This document shows, piece by piece, positions 8,069 to 15,795 of a stretch of 33,980 nt of DNA. This stretch comes from Thermoanaerobaculia bacterium (GTDB lineage Bacteria; Acidobacteriota; Thermoanaerobaculia; Multivoradales; JAHZIX01): NCBI GenBank assembly GCA_027069135.1, contig JALXFE010000005.1:1-33980 (forward strand). The letters are read 5' to 3'. Within the stretch, counting starts at the first letter, position 1, and each line of letters opens with the position of its first letter. The notes below the pieces were generated by a model. That model worked only from the letters and a program-made list of their open reading frames with translations, did not search any database and was not told the origin of the DNA. The position numbers and the translations under genes are program-made.

Positions 8069-9088
8069 TCAGATGACGTGACTCAACCAGGAATCGAGGA
8101 ATGAATTGGGGATCTCGAAGCCGCCACGACCCCGCCGGAGAACACCCAAGGCGACGAGTCGTTGCGCTTCGCCGGATGGTCCCGAAGGGTCTGCGGGATC
8201 GAAATCTTCACCCCCCGTGGCGACGCCTCGTAGGATGGCCTGCTCAGCCTTTGAGAGAAGCTCGAAGTCAACGGCCAGAAGGTGCTGCACAGCTCTGTCC
8301 GAGGCCATCTGCCGGATCGCAGCTTCCGGATCCCCGATCTCCAAGCAGCGCTTGCCAGCGATCTGCAACAACATCGGGTGGTTTCCGCAGGCCTTGCGAA
8401 GAACATCTGCCCAAGCCCCTTCGATCCTCGGCTGGGAGGGGGCCGGCAGCTGACCTTGAAGTAGGAGAGATCGCGCCTCTTCGTCCGTCAACGGGCCGAG
8501 AAGGTAGGGGGAGCGGAAGGGCTTCATCAGCTGTGCCGCGGCTCCCTCCACCGCCGCGGCGTCGCAGAGCCGCAGGGAGGAAGCGACGACGACACGGGCC
8601 CTCCCGAAGCCCCCGACAGCCTGCCAGAGGCTTGCCGCGAGGCCTGGATGGCGCTCTTCCAGAGCCACCCCCTCGTCCACTTCGTCGCAGAGCAGCAAGA
8701 GCTCACCACCGCGGCGCCGCAGGGCCGAGCCCAGCTTCCGGAGGGCGGTGAAGAGCTCCCCATCCTCGACCGATTCCAACGAGATCCCCACTCGATCCAG
8801 GGCGTCCTGGGCATCGAGGAGGGCGTCACAGAAGGTGAGGCCCAAGTCTTCGACGCTGTCGACACCTTGGAGATCCCAGAAAAGAGGCAGACAACGCTCC
8901 CGGTTGGAACTCTTCAAGAACTCCAGCTGCTTGAGCAGGGACGTCTTTCCGATCCGCCGAAGGCCGGCGATCCAATGCCATTCCTGAGGGCTCCCGAGGA
9001 GCTCCGTGATGCACCGGTTCCGGCCGTAAAACTTCGGGCCACACACCCACTGCCCGACGACGTAGGGAAGCATCCGACGCCGGGTCAC
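8069..9088 (-). CDS. stand-alone P-loop AAA/STAND-like ATPase, paralogue of its neighbours
   Basis: About 339 residues. It begins 'MLPYVVGQWVCGPKFYGRNR' and has Walker A GLRRIGKTS (42-50), LFWDLQG (69-75) and Walker B LLLLCDEVDE (130-139). The C-terminus 'VQHLLAVDFELLSKAEQAIL' and what follows align with the C-terminal winged-helix-like part of the 6479-7927 protein. It lacks the N-terminal DNA-binding domain. Start choice: a GTG at 9088 overlaps the TGA of the upstream gene by 4 bases (GTGA), with GAGG about 9 bases before it; an ATG at 9073 is the alternative and removes five residues. Either way the gene appears translationally coupled to the TPR-AAA receptor gene. Its role is unknown; I infer an adaptor or relay ATPase in a three-protein system. 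Confidence 0.8.
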   Translation of the reverse strand: MTRRRMLPYVVGQWVCGPKFYGRNRCITELLGSPQEWHWIAGLRRIGKTSLLKQLEFLKSSNRERCLPLFWDLQGVDSVEDLGLTFCDALLDAQDALDRVGISLESVEDGELFTALRKLGSALRRRGGELLLLCDEVDEGVALEERHPGLAASLWQAVGGFGRARVVVASSLRLCDAAAVEGAAAQLMKPFRSPYLLGPLTDEEARSLLLQGQLPAPSQPRIEGAWADVLRKACGNHPMLLQIAGKRCLEIGDPEAAIRQMASDRAVQHLLAVDFELLSKAEQAILRGVATGGEDFDPADPSGPSGEAQRLVALGVLRRGRGGFEIPNSFLDSWLSHVI

Positions 9089-11523
9089 GCCCCTTGGCCT
9101 CGGGAGGCGTCGGAGGAGGCGGCCGACTGGGCTTCGACGTCTTCGACATCTTCGACGGTAATGGTCCGGCGCCCCGCCTCGTGGAGACGCCCCACCAGGG
9201 TCAGGCAGCGGCGTTGGATCAGGAAGGGCTTGCCATCGCTTAAGGCCACGATGCGCTCGGCCGCTCCAGCCTCGAATCGGAACATCTCCCCGACGGGCTC
9301 CACCACCAGGCGCAGGGCCTCCTCCGGCGGGATGGCCCGTACCTCCACCTCCTCGAAGAAGTTGTACCAGGGGCTGGCTTCTTTCTCCCATTCCTTGCGG
9401 ATACCGACACCGGCGACCACCGCTGCCAGGTTCTCCGCGAACCGCTTCATGAAGAGACTCCGGAGGCCCTGGTTGACCCGCGGGTCATAGTGATTGAGCT
9501 CGTCTACCTCGTCGATCAGGAGCACTACTTTGAGTCGTTTCGGACTCCCGTCCCGGAGTTTCGCGAGGAGGCCGTGGAGCTCCCGAAAGAGGTCGTGATG
9601 ACTGTAACCGGCGGCCCCTCCGAGGGCTCGCCGACGGTCCGCCGCGGGATCCAGGGCCTCGAAGATCTGGTCCGCCAGGGTGGCGAAGAACCGCTCCTCG
9701 GGAGTGCCCTGAAGGTCGATGTAGACGGGCAGGAATAGGAAGTCCGGATCGTCCAGGGCCTCCAGACGACGGTGGACCTGGTGCAGCAAAGAGGTTTTTC
9801 CGATGCGCCGCTCCCCAAAGAGCAGGAGGCTGTTGTTGTGGACCGTCTGGAGGATCTTCTGCACCAGCGGCTCGCGGCCAAAAAACAGATCCGGATCGAA
9901 GATCGGCCCACCTGCAACGTAAGGATTGAATCGCCGCTGGCGCAGCTCCTGACGCTGTCGGCGGCGTCTCCACGCCCTCGTCCGCCAGAGGGCGAGGAGC
10001 GCTGCTACCGCCACTGTCCAGGGCCACGGAGATCGCCACCACGCAGGCCGATAGAGCACCCGGTACTCGGCCCGGGAAGTAGAGCCGGCCTCGTCCGTGG
10101 CCAGGATCGTGAAGACGGCAGGGCCGGGACTCAAGGTCTCGCCCAGCCGGAACTCGGTGATGAAGGTCCCCCCCACCTCCTGAGTGCTGAGGCTGCCTTC
10201 GAGAGACCTGCCCTCGCCATCCAGGAACTCCAGGTTCACCGGGGATCGATCGATCACCACGCCGCTGAGCCGGAAATCCTGCCCCCCGATCGCTTCGATC
10301 AACTCGCCGTCGATCTCCTGGCGTCGATCGGCGAAGCGGATCGCCGGTGGTAAGTTCTCCCGGGCGGAGATCCCCAGGAGCCGCTGGCTGATCCGGCCGT
10401 AGGCTTGGCGCACGAGATCCAGGGCCTCGGCGTTTCCCCGATCCAGGGCGAGGACCCGATTGGCGGCGGAGAGGGCCTCCTCGAATCGGTCGGCGGTAAA
10501 GGCTCCGGCGGCGACCTCCAGACTCTCGGCGACCTGGTTGTCGTGGCGGGCTTGGGCTCGGGCCGCCAAGATCTCCTCCCGAAGCCGGCCCCCTTCCCGA
10601 TGATCCGCCTCGAGGGCGAAGATCCTCTCCAGGCGGCCCAGGGCCTCCTCCCAGCGACCGGCGGCCGACTGGCTGCGGGCGCTCTCGAGAGCGGTGGCGA
10701 TCATCGACCGGCGCTCATCCTCCGCCACCGCCGCGGAAATCTCCCCCAGGGCCCGACGGAGCAAAATCTGAGCTTCCTCGCCGCCCCCGGCCCCCAGGAC
10801 CTGGCGCAGCAACCCGGCCGCCGCCTCCGCATCGCCCTGCTCCAGGAGGTCTTTGCCCCGCCGGAGATTTTCCCGGGCCTCTTCCTGATCCCGCCGGACC
10901 TGCTCCTCGACCATGGCGCGGGTGCGCAGATCTTCCATGAGGCGGACCGCTTCCGGGTGCTCCGGCTGAGCCGCCAGGCCGGGAGTCAGGGCTTGTATGG
11001 CTTCGTCCACGCGGTCTTGCTCCTGCCACCTGCGAGCCGAGATGAGGCTCTCCTGGACAATCTTCTCGATCCGCTGGCGGGCGGAGGCCCTCGCCCGACC
11101 TTCCGAATCCGCTACCGATTGGCGGAAACGCGCCAACTGCTGAAGGGCTTCAGGAGAGCTCTCAATGGCGCCGAGCCGCTCCTCCGTGTCGAAGGCCTCG
11201 AGCGCTGCCGCCGACTGGCCCAGATGATGGTAGGCAATGCCGAGCTTGAGGTACGGGAAGTAGTCCATCACCCGCATACCGTAGGTGCGCACCCGGGAGC
11301 CGGAATCCCCTCTTCGCTCCAGGGCTTCCTGGATCTCCCCCACGGCCTCGGACCACTCTTCGGCCTCCAAAGCCCGCTCGGCGTTCTCATAGTGGACGTA
11401 CCAGCGGTCAGCGAAGGCCTCTACCGGCAGCCACCAACACACAACGACGGCAACTATTGTGGGGATTGGTCGCCACGAGCCGCCGCTGCGGCAAGCCCGG
11501 TCTGCTGTTGGGTTCGCTGCCAT
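9085..11523 (-). CDS. membrane-spanning TPR receptor with cytoplasmic P-loop AAA/STAND-like ATPase
   Basis: An 812-residue protein with a clear order: N-terminal hydrophobic signal/anchor (about 19-37), TPR-like helical repeats (about 41-380, e.g. 'RWYVHYENAERALEAEEWSE'), a beta-rich segment (about 395-490), one transmembrane helix (about 497-513, 'SPWPWTVAVAALLALW'), a basic stop-transfer stretch, then an ATPase domain from 'FNPYVAGGPIFDPDLFFGRE'. Walker A is GERRIGKTS (570-578) and Walker B is VVLLIDEVDE (666-675). By topology the TPR and beta parts face the periplasm and the ATPase the cytoplasm. The ATPase resembles those of the two downstream genes. It is the first gene of the run and overlaps the next. 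No strong Shine-Dalgarno sequence precedes the ATG. Ligand and output are unknown; I infer an envelope sensor. Confidence 0.8.
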   Translation of the reverse strand: MAANPTADRACRSGGSWRPIPTIVAVVVCWWLPVEAFADRWYVHYENAERALEAEEWSEAVGEIQEALERRGDSGSRVRTYGMRVMDYFPYLKLGIAYHHLGQSAAALEAFDTEERLGAIESSPEALQQLARFRQSVADSEGRARASARQRIEKIVQESLISARRWQEQDRVDEAIQALTPGLAAQPEHPEAVRLMEDLRTRAMVEEQVRRDQEEARENLRRGKDLLEQGDAEAAAGLLRQVLGAGGGEEAQILLRRALGEISAAVAEDERRSMIATALESARSQSAAGRWEEALGRLERIFALEADHREGGRLREEILAARAQARHDNQVAESLEVAAGAFTADRFEEALSAANRVLALDRGNAEALDLVRQAYGRISQRLLGISARENLPPAIRFADRRQEIDGELIEAIGGQDFRLSGVVIDRSPVNLEFLDGEGRSLEGSLSTQEVGGTFITEFRLGETLSPGPAVFTILATDEAGSTSRAEYRVLYRPAWWRSPWPWTVAVAALLALWRTRAWRRRRQRQELRQRRFNPYVAGGPIFDPDLFFGREPLVQKILQTVHNNSLLLFGERRIGKTSLLHQVHRRLEALDDPDFLFLPVYIDLQGTPEERFFATLADQIFEALDPAADRRRALGGAAGYSHHDLFRELHGLLAKLRDGSPKRLKVVLLIDEVDELNHYDPRVNQGLRSLFMKRFAENLAAVVAGVGIRKEWEKEASPWYNFFEEVEVRAIPPEEALRLVVEPVGEMFRFEAGAAERIVALSDGKPFLIQRRCLTLVGRLHEAGRRTITVEDVEDVEAQSAASSDASRGQGA

Positions 11524-11677
11524 GGGTCCATTGTCGCATCACAGATCCCCCCCATCTGGCGGGACGACGTCGACAATATAAGGATTCTTCAGCCCAGAAC
11601 TGGCCCAAGACTTGAGGATCCCATGAACCCTCCATGAGGAATTTCCGAAGTTTTTCCTAGGCCACCCTCGAAAGGCC

Positions 11678-12505
11678 CTACCAGCTATTGCGGCGCACCG
11701 GCTCGCCGGGCCTCCAGAGGTTCAGCCGGCGCCGGACCCCGGCCCGGAGGCGGATATCGTCGGAGTCTTCGTTGAGCCCCAACATGCCCTGGCCATAGAG
11801 GGCCCATTTGCCCACTTTCTGCGAGAACACACCCCCGATAAAGGCGGGATCATCGGCCGCTTTAGGTCCGCCCTCGAGGCTGGCCTCGATGCCGAATTGC
11901 CGAGTCTTGGATAGCCGATGCTCCCAGGCCAGACGAAGAATAAAAACGTCGTCCTGCTCGGAGTTGACAAAGGGATTCCCGAGAATTCCGAGCCCGAGGT
12001 TGGCGTGAATCAGGTTCCTGGGGGAGATCTCCTTCGTGGCGAGGATGAAGCCGAAGAAGTCCGTTTCATCGGTGGCTCCACCGTCCTCGTCGTCGCCGTT
12101 GGGCAATTTGACCTCGTAGAGGAAGGCGAGGGCGGGACGCATGCCCTTCTCCTGCAGAAGCCAAATCTTCGTACCGAAGGTCCAATCCCCACTGTTGCTG
12201 GTGCTGGAGCTCCCGTCATCGATCAAAGAGACGGCGACGCCGGTGACCTGGAGCTCAGCGAACTTTCCCAAACCGAAACTGAAGCGGGTCGCCAACAGAT
12301 CCCATTGGCGGTCCCGATTCTCGATGCCGAAATTCACCGGATCCTTGCGGAATATGAAACCGGTATCCAACGTGAAGGCCCCGGGCTGCAAGGTCTCCGC
12401 TTCTTCGGTCGAGAAAGGCAACTCCGCTGCCGCCGGTAGCGTCCGGAGCGAAAAAGCGAGCCCGGCCAGGAGGGCTAAGATCCAATACGTGGCTCGATAT
12501 CTCAT
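11678..12505 (-). CDS. putative outer-membrane beta-barrel, phenol MetA-pathway-like family
   Basis: 275 residues with a signal peptide (about 1-27, 'TLPAAAELPFSTEEAETL' at the junction). The mature part has alternating beta-strands typical of 'transporter / putative MetA-pathway of phenol degradation' proteins: an N-terminal 'ETLQPGAFTLDTGFIFRKD' segment, glycine- and aromatic-rich strands such as 'WDLLATRFSFGLGKFAELQV', and 'RPALAFLYEVKLPNGDDED'. The family name is historical and does not show that phenols are handled here. GAGGGA lies 6 bases before the ATG. The gene diverges from the IPTL-tailed gene over 316 bp. The end 'LWRPGEPVRRNSW' lacks the usual terminal Phe but ends in Trp. Confidence 0.7.
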   Translation of the reverse strand: MRYRATYWILALLAGLAFSLRTLPAAAELPFSTEEAETLQPGAFTLDTGFIFRKDPVNFGIENRDRQWDLLATRFSFGLGKFAELQVTGVAVSLIDDGSSSTSNSGDWTFGTKIWLLQEKGMRPALAFLYEVKLPNGDDEDGGATDETDFFGFILATKEISPRNLIHANLGLGILGNPFVNSEQDDVFILRLAWEHRLSKTRQFGIEASLEGGPKAADDPAFIGGVFSQKVGKWALYGQGMLGLNEDSDDIRLRAGVRRRLNLWRPGEPVRRNSW

Positions 12506-12821
12506 GGAAAAATCCCTCGTCTACAGCCCAATTTGGGCACTATCGGAAATTGGATCCCCTTCCAGCTCCAAATTTCTGGCGAAGTAAGAGTTGGCAATCC
12601 GGCCTTCCCTTCGAAGCTCCGGACCTACCTGCACTACGGTCACGGGTCTACGGTCGGCTTGATCTCACTTCAGGGCTGCTTCCTCGAGGGTGGTATCAGC
12701 GCTCTGAGGACCGCCCCGCTTGCCGCTCTTCTGCTAGGATTCGCGGGTCCGCGGCCGCTGCTTCCGGAGAGCGCCGCAATCCGTGCCCTCCTGCTAATGA
12801 TCGACAACCCAAGGGAACACC
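12506..12821. promoter_or_regulatory. divergent intergenic region
   Basis: This 316-bp gap lies between two divergent exported-protein genes. It should hold both promoters; ribosome-binding sites GAGGGA (minus gene) and AAGGGA (plus gene) sit at its two ends. I found no conserved repeat, RNA gene or persuasive coding frame inside. Confidence 0.35.
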
Positions 12822-13793
12822 ATGACTTGCCGAAAGCTGCTTCCGGTCCTCGCCGCCGTGTTGACTCTCATCTTGACTTCCGGCATCTCGACTTCCGACC
12901 TCTGGGCCGGTGGGCCTCCGCCGGTGGTTCCCGGGGAGCTCCTCGGTTCCACTGGCGCCATCGGTGCGTCCCTGATTTCCATCGATCCCGCGACCGGTGC
13001 CGGCGCCACCCGCTTTCCCCTCGGTGCTTTGGGGCCGGTCACCGACATCCGCTACAGCCCGGACGGCACCCTCTACGGCTCAACCGGTGGCAGGACTTCG
13101 AATTTCATCATCATCGACCCGGACACCGGCGCCGAAACCTTGGTGGGAAATCATGGGAGTGGCGCGTTGACAGCGCTGGAGTTTGCCGACGGCCTTCTCT
13201 ATGGAGCACTCTTCGGCGCGGCCCCTCCTCCGACCCTGGGCAGAGGTACAGATTTGGTCGTGATCGACCCCGCCGATGGCAGCCTCACGACCGTCGGCAG
13301 CATCTTCGGCTACTCGCCGGTGCGGGGCCTGGCCTACGATCCGAGCACGGGTACGATGTATGGCGTCGGCTCTCCCATACCGGCCGCCGGTGAGGGGTCG
13401 AGGGGAGCCTCCGATGAGCTCTTCATGGTGGATCTCGCCACCGCCGCCACCACGATGATCGGACCGACCAGCGGGTTCGGAATCGGTGGCATGACCTTCG
13501 GCCCGGACGGCCTGCTCTACGGTGGATCTATCGGTCCTCCCGCCGTCGAAGGTCAGGAGCAAAGCCTCGGTGGACCCGGGGCACCGCTTGTGATCCTCGA
13601 CCCGGCGACGGGCACAGCGACAGTGGTAGGAGACACGGGCTCCCCCGCTCTGAGCGGTCTGGCCTTCGTGCCGGTCGCCGGTGGCGGCGGAGGAGAGAGA
13701 ATCCTGGCAATCCCTACCGCTTCCGTGATGGGCCTCCTGCTACTAGGGGCCCTGATGGCCGCCGCCGCCGTCTTCGTGCTGCGCCGCGGCTGA
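12822..13793 (+). CDS. secreted repeat (propeller-like) protein with IPTL-CTERM-like sorting tail
   Basis: 323 residues. A signal peptide (about 1-29) is followed by six or so blades built on 'ISIDPATGAG', 'IRYSPDGTLYGSTGG', 'LVVIDPADGSLTTVGSIFGY', 'MTFGPDGLLYGG' and 'LVILDPATGTATVVGDTG', typical of extracellular propellers. The C-terminus is a glycine spacer, 'IPTASVMGLLLLGALMAAAA', then 'VFVLRRG'. This layout (short motif, hydrophobic helix, basic end) closely resembles IPTL-CTERM, the substrate tail of exosortase-type processing (XrtH). Ala replaces the canonical Leu after IPT, and the usual WG is MG. It is therefore likely anchored and then processed at the cell surface. AAGGGA precedes the ATG. 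The function of the propeller is unknown. Confidence 0.75.
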   Translation: MTCRKLLPVLAAVLTLILTSGISTSDLWAGGPPPVVPGELLGSTGAIGASLISIDPATGAGATRFPLGALGPVTDIRYSPDGTLYGSTGGRTSNFIIIDPDTGAETLVGNHGSGALTALEFADGLLYGALFGAAPPPTLGRGTDLVVIDPADGSLTTVGSIFGYSPVRGLAYDPSTGTMYGVGSPIPAAGEGSRGASDELFMVDLATAATTMIGPTSGFGIGGMTFGPDGLLYGGSIGPPAVEGQEQSLGGPGAPLVILDPATGTATVVGDTGSPALSGLAFVPVAGGGGGERILAIPTASVMGLLLLGALMAAAAVFVLRRG

Positions 13794-13857
13794 GGAAGGT
13801 TGGGGCTCAAGCCCTGGGGTCGTTAGGCGGAGGCCGGTCGACGGGATCGTAGGCGAC

Positions 13858-13888
13858 GCACGAAGTCCCACCCAAATCCCACGCCACC
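13858..13888. repeat. 31-bp direct repeat, copy 1
   Basis: The sequence contains CACGAAGTCCCACCCAAATC. It recurs at 14379-14409 with one base difference, and its core TCCCACCCAAATCCCATGCC recurs at 33818-33837. The first two copies flank the small secreted protein gene at 13938-14270. Confidence 0.75.
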
Positions 13889-13937
13889 GCACCGCACCGC
13901 GCCAAGGCCGAGGTTGCCCGAGCTTGAGAGGCCCTTC

Positions 13938-14270
13938 TTATTCCGGCACGACATCCCGATCAGAGATCGGTATTGGCTCTCCTGATGCTGAAACGCAAGC
14001 GGAGGGATTCCAGGTGCCCAACGAGCTGGGGTAGACACAGCATTTCTTCTTGATGCCGTTGATGTGGGGACTCAAGAGTTCAGCACAGATCGTGTCGGGG
14101 TTTGGGCAGCTATTATTGGCGCTGGGTGTCCAGACGTAGTCGACCGAGTTAGCCCCAGCCGTCCCTTGAGGATCCTCCCCTGCCTCGGCCTGGGCTGGGA
14201 ATGGACTTGTGCCGAGACCTATGAGGCAGATCGAGGCGGCGCTCACCGCGAGTCTCCAGTTGAACTTCAT
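13938..14270 (-). CDS. small secreted cysteine-containing protein of unknown function
   Basis: 110 residues. The ATG at 14270 is chosen over the longer frame because AGGAGA lies 4-5 bases upstream and a signal peptide follows at once ('MKFNWRLAVSAASICLIGLG', cleavage near QAEA). The mature part of roughly 80 residues has five cysteines in 'NNSCPNPDTICAELL', 'KKKCCVYP' and 'WNPSACVS', compatible with disulfides in the periplasm or outside. I do not recognise the family. The gene is convergent with the IPTL-tailed gene and is bracketed by a 31-bp direct repeat. Confidence 0.6.
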   Translation of the reverse strand: MKFNWRLAVSAASICLIGLGTSPFPAQAEAGEDPQGTAGANSVDYVWTPSANNSCPNPDTICAELLSPHINGIKKKCCVYPSSLGTWNPSACVSASGEPIPISDRDVVPE

Positions 14271-14378
14271 GCTTTCTCCTCCGTTGCGGTCTTGATTCCT
14301 GGGTAGTGTGGGCGTCTCTGCGTCCTCTGTCTCGATACGCGCGAAACCGAGGCAAAACCGACCGAAATTTTTGACACT

Positions 14379-14409
14379 GCACGAAGTCCCACCCAAATCC
14401 CATGCCACC
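14379..14409. repeat. 31-bp direct repeat, copy 2
   Basis: Matches 13858-13888 at 30 of 31 positions, in the same orientation and 521 bp away. It lies upstream of the small secreted protein and about 60 bp before the antitoxin gene, so it could be a shared regulatory or mobile remnant. Confidence 0.75.
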
Positions 14410-14470
14410 CGGAAAACTACGTGACACATCATCGATCAATGTGCTACCTTCGTGATTGAAGGAGGCTCCG

Positions 14471-14698
14471 ATGAAACAGCTGTCGATTCGAGAAATGCGC
14501 GGCGCCCTTGGGAAGCTCGATGAGATCCTGGCTGAGGAACGGGAAATTATCGTTGCCCGGAGGGGTAAGGCCATTGCCCGTGTTCTGCCGATACGACCGC
14601 GCGGCGAGATGCCGTCCCATGCTGACCTGAGGGCACGCATGCCGAAGCGTCCTTCGAGCGCGGATCTCCTTCGAGAAGATCGGGACTCCCGGGGGTGA
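14471..14698 (+). CDS. type II antitoxin, Phd/YefM-like
   Basis: 75 residues: 'MKQLSIREMRGALGKLDEIL' then 'EREIIVARRGKAIARVLPI', the fold of Phd/YefM antitoxins (DNA-binding N-terminal half), followed by a flexible C-terminus that would wrap the toxin. GGAGG lies 5 bases before the ATG at 14471. The stop overlaps the toxin start (TGATG). Known relatives repress their own promoter, so an operator should lie in 14410-14470, but I could not define one. It is a stand-alone TA module between unrelated genes, typical of horizontally gained loci. Confidence 0.85.
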   Translation: MKQLSIREMRGALGKLDEILAEEREIIVARRGKAIARVLPIRPRGEMPSHADLRARMPKRPSSADLLREDRDSRG

Positions 14699-15147
14699 TG
14701 ACGCCCTACCTCGACACCTCAGCTCTTGCCAAATGGTATGTCAACGAGGACCTTTCCGAGGCCGTCGAAGAATATTTGTCGGCTCTTCCGGCAGCGTACA
14801 TCAGTTCCCTGACAAGGACCGAGCTCCGCTGCTTACTGGCTCGACGACGGCGCGCTCGCGAGATCTCGGCACAGCTCGAATCCCAGATCTGGGGGCGCTT
14901 TCACCAGGATATTCGTCAGAGCCACCTACGAGTCTTGCCGATAGAAGACTCCCACTTCGACTCTGCAATAGAGCTCATGGACGCCTTGCCCGGACTTCCT
15001 CTGCGGACTGTGGACGCCCTTCATTTGGCAGTGGTCCAAGCAGCCGGCCTCGAGAGCATCGCGACCGCCGACCGCATCATGGCCTCCGCTGCCGAGGAAC
15101 TGGGCCTCAGCGTGGAGAGCTTCTTACCCTCACCGAGAGTCCCCTAA
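14698..15147 (+). CDS. PIN-domain ribonuclease toxin (VapC-like)
   Basis: 149 residues. All four acidic PIN residues can be placed: D6 in 'YLDTSAL', E42 in 'SLTRTELR', D106 in 'TVDALHLA' and D125 in 'TADRIM'. PIN toxins are Mg-dependent RNases that cleave tRNA or rRNA and are held inactive by the partner antitoxin. ATG 14698 shares one base with the antitoxin stop; a GTG at 14695 would give a 4-base overlap. The pair is co-translated. All catalytic residues are present, so it appears intact. Confidence 0.88.
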   Translation: MTPYLDTSALAKWYVNEDLSEAVEEYLSALPAAYISSLTRTELRCLLARRRRAREISAQLESQIWGRFHQDIRQSHLRVLPIEDSHFDSAIELMDALPGLPLRTVDALHLAVVQAAGLESIATADRIMASAAEELGLSVESFLPSPRVP

Positions 15148-15185
15148 GAGCCGCGGTCCACTCCAGGTGCGCTCCTCACCAAGGC

Positions 15186-15527
15186 CTACACCGGAACCGC
15201 GTGGGCGGCAAAGGTTTGGAGCGCGATCTTGCCGCCCTTGATGATGAAGGTATCGGTTCCCAGGGGAATCCAGGGCCGGGCTTCCCACACGACGTAGGCG
15301 ACATTGCCCAAAACCTCCTGACGGCTAATCTTCATGGCGTCGAAGAGCTCCGCCGGCAAGGAATCGAGGAACGCTGTGAAAAACACGCGAATCTCTGTGA
15401 GGCCTTCGTAGTTCGCCCCCGGAGTCATCAGCACCGAATCCTCTGTATAGGACTCCATGAGGGCTTCGACCCCTTCGCTGAAGGCCTCGAGATGGTGCGC
15501 CAAAATTGCAGCCGTAGCTTTGGACAT
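15186..15527 (-). CDS. SnoaL-like / NTF2-fold protein
   Basis: 113 residues matching the SnoaL-like/NTF2 fold: 'HHLEAFSEGVEALMESYTED' then 'SVLMTPGANYEGLTEIRVFF', and later 'VAYVVWEARP' and 'DTFIIKGGKIALQTF'. Members include small isomerases, hydrolases and ligand-binding proteins, so substrate and function are open. AAGGAG about 8 bases before the ATG confirms the start. It is cytoplasmic, with no signal peptide. A 268-bp gap separates it from the mobA-like gene on the same strand upstream. Confidence 0.75.
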   Translation of the reverse strand: MSKATAAILAHHLEAFSEGVEALMESYTEDSVLMTPGANYEGLTEIRVFFTAFLDSLPAELFDAMKISRQEVLGNVAYVVWEARPWIPLGTDTFIIKGGKIALQTFAAHAVPV

Positions 15528-15795
15528 ATGTCGTCTCCTTCTTTCTTTTCCTTATGCTAGCTATGGACTTCGGCCTCTTCTAAGACACCGGAGTTTTCTC
15601 TGTAGATACGAATTGATTCCCCGAGGGGACTCGTCTCTCTCACCTTTTACACCCTGTCCGGTGGGACAGAGCTTCCCGCGAGAGGAGGTCCAGGCCCTCC
15701 TCGGATCACCGAGGTTCGTGAATGGTACCCCAAGGTGGAAGGATTCGACCCCGGGTAGATTCCCTGGGCTAGAGTTTCCCCCGCCGGGAAGGAGA

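Noticed and set aside
13823-14038. 71-codon minus-strand frame overlapping the small secreted protein
   Set aside because: It has no ribosome-binding site and overlaps the better-supported 13938-14270 gene on the same strand.
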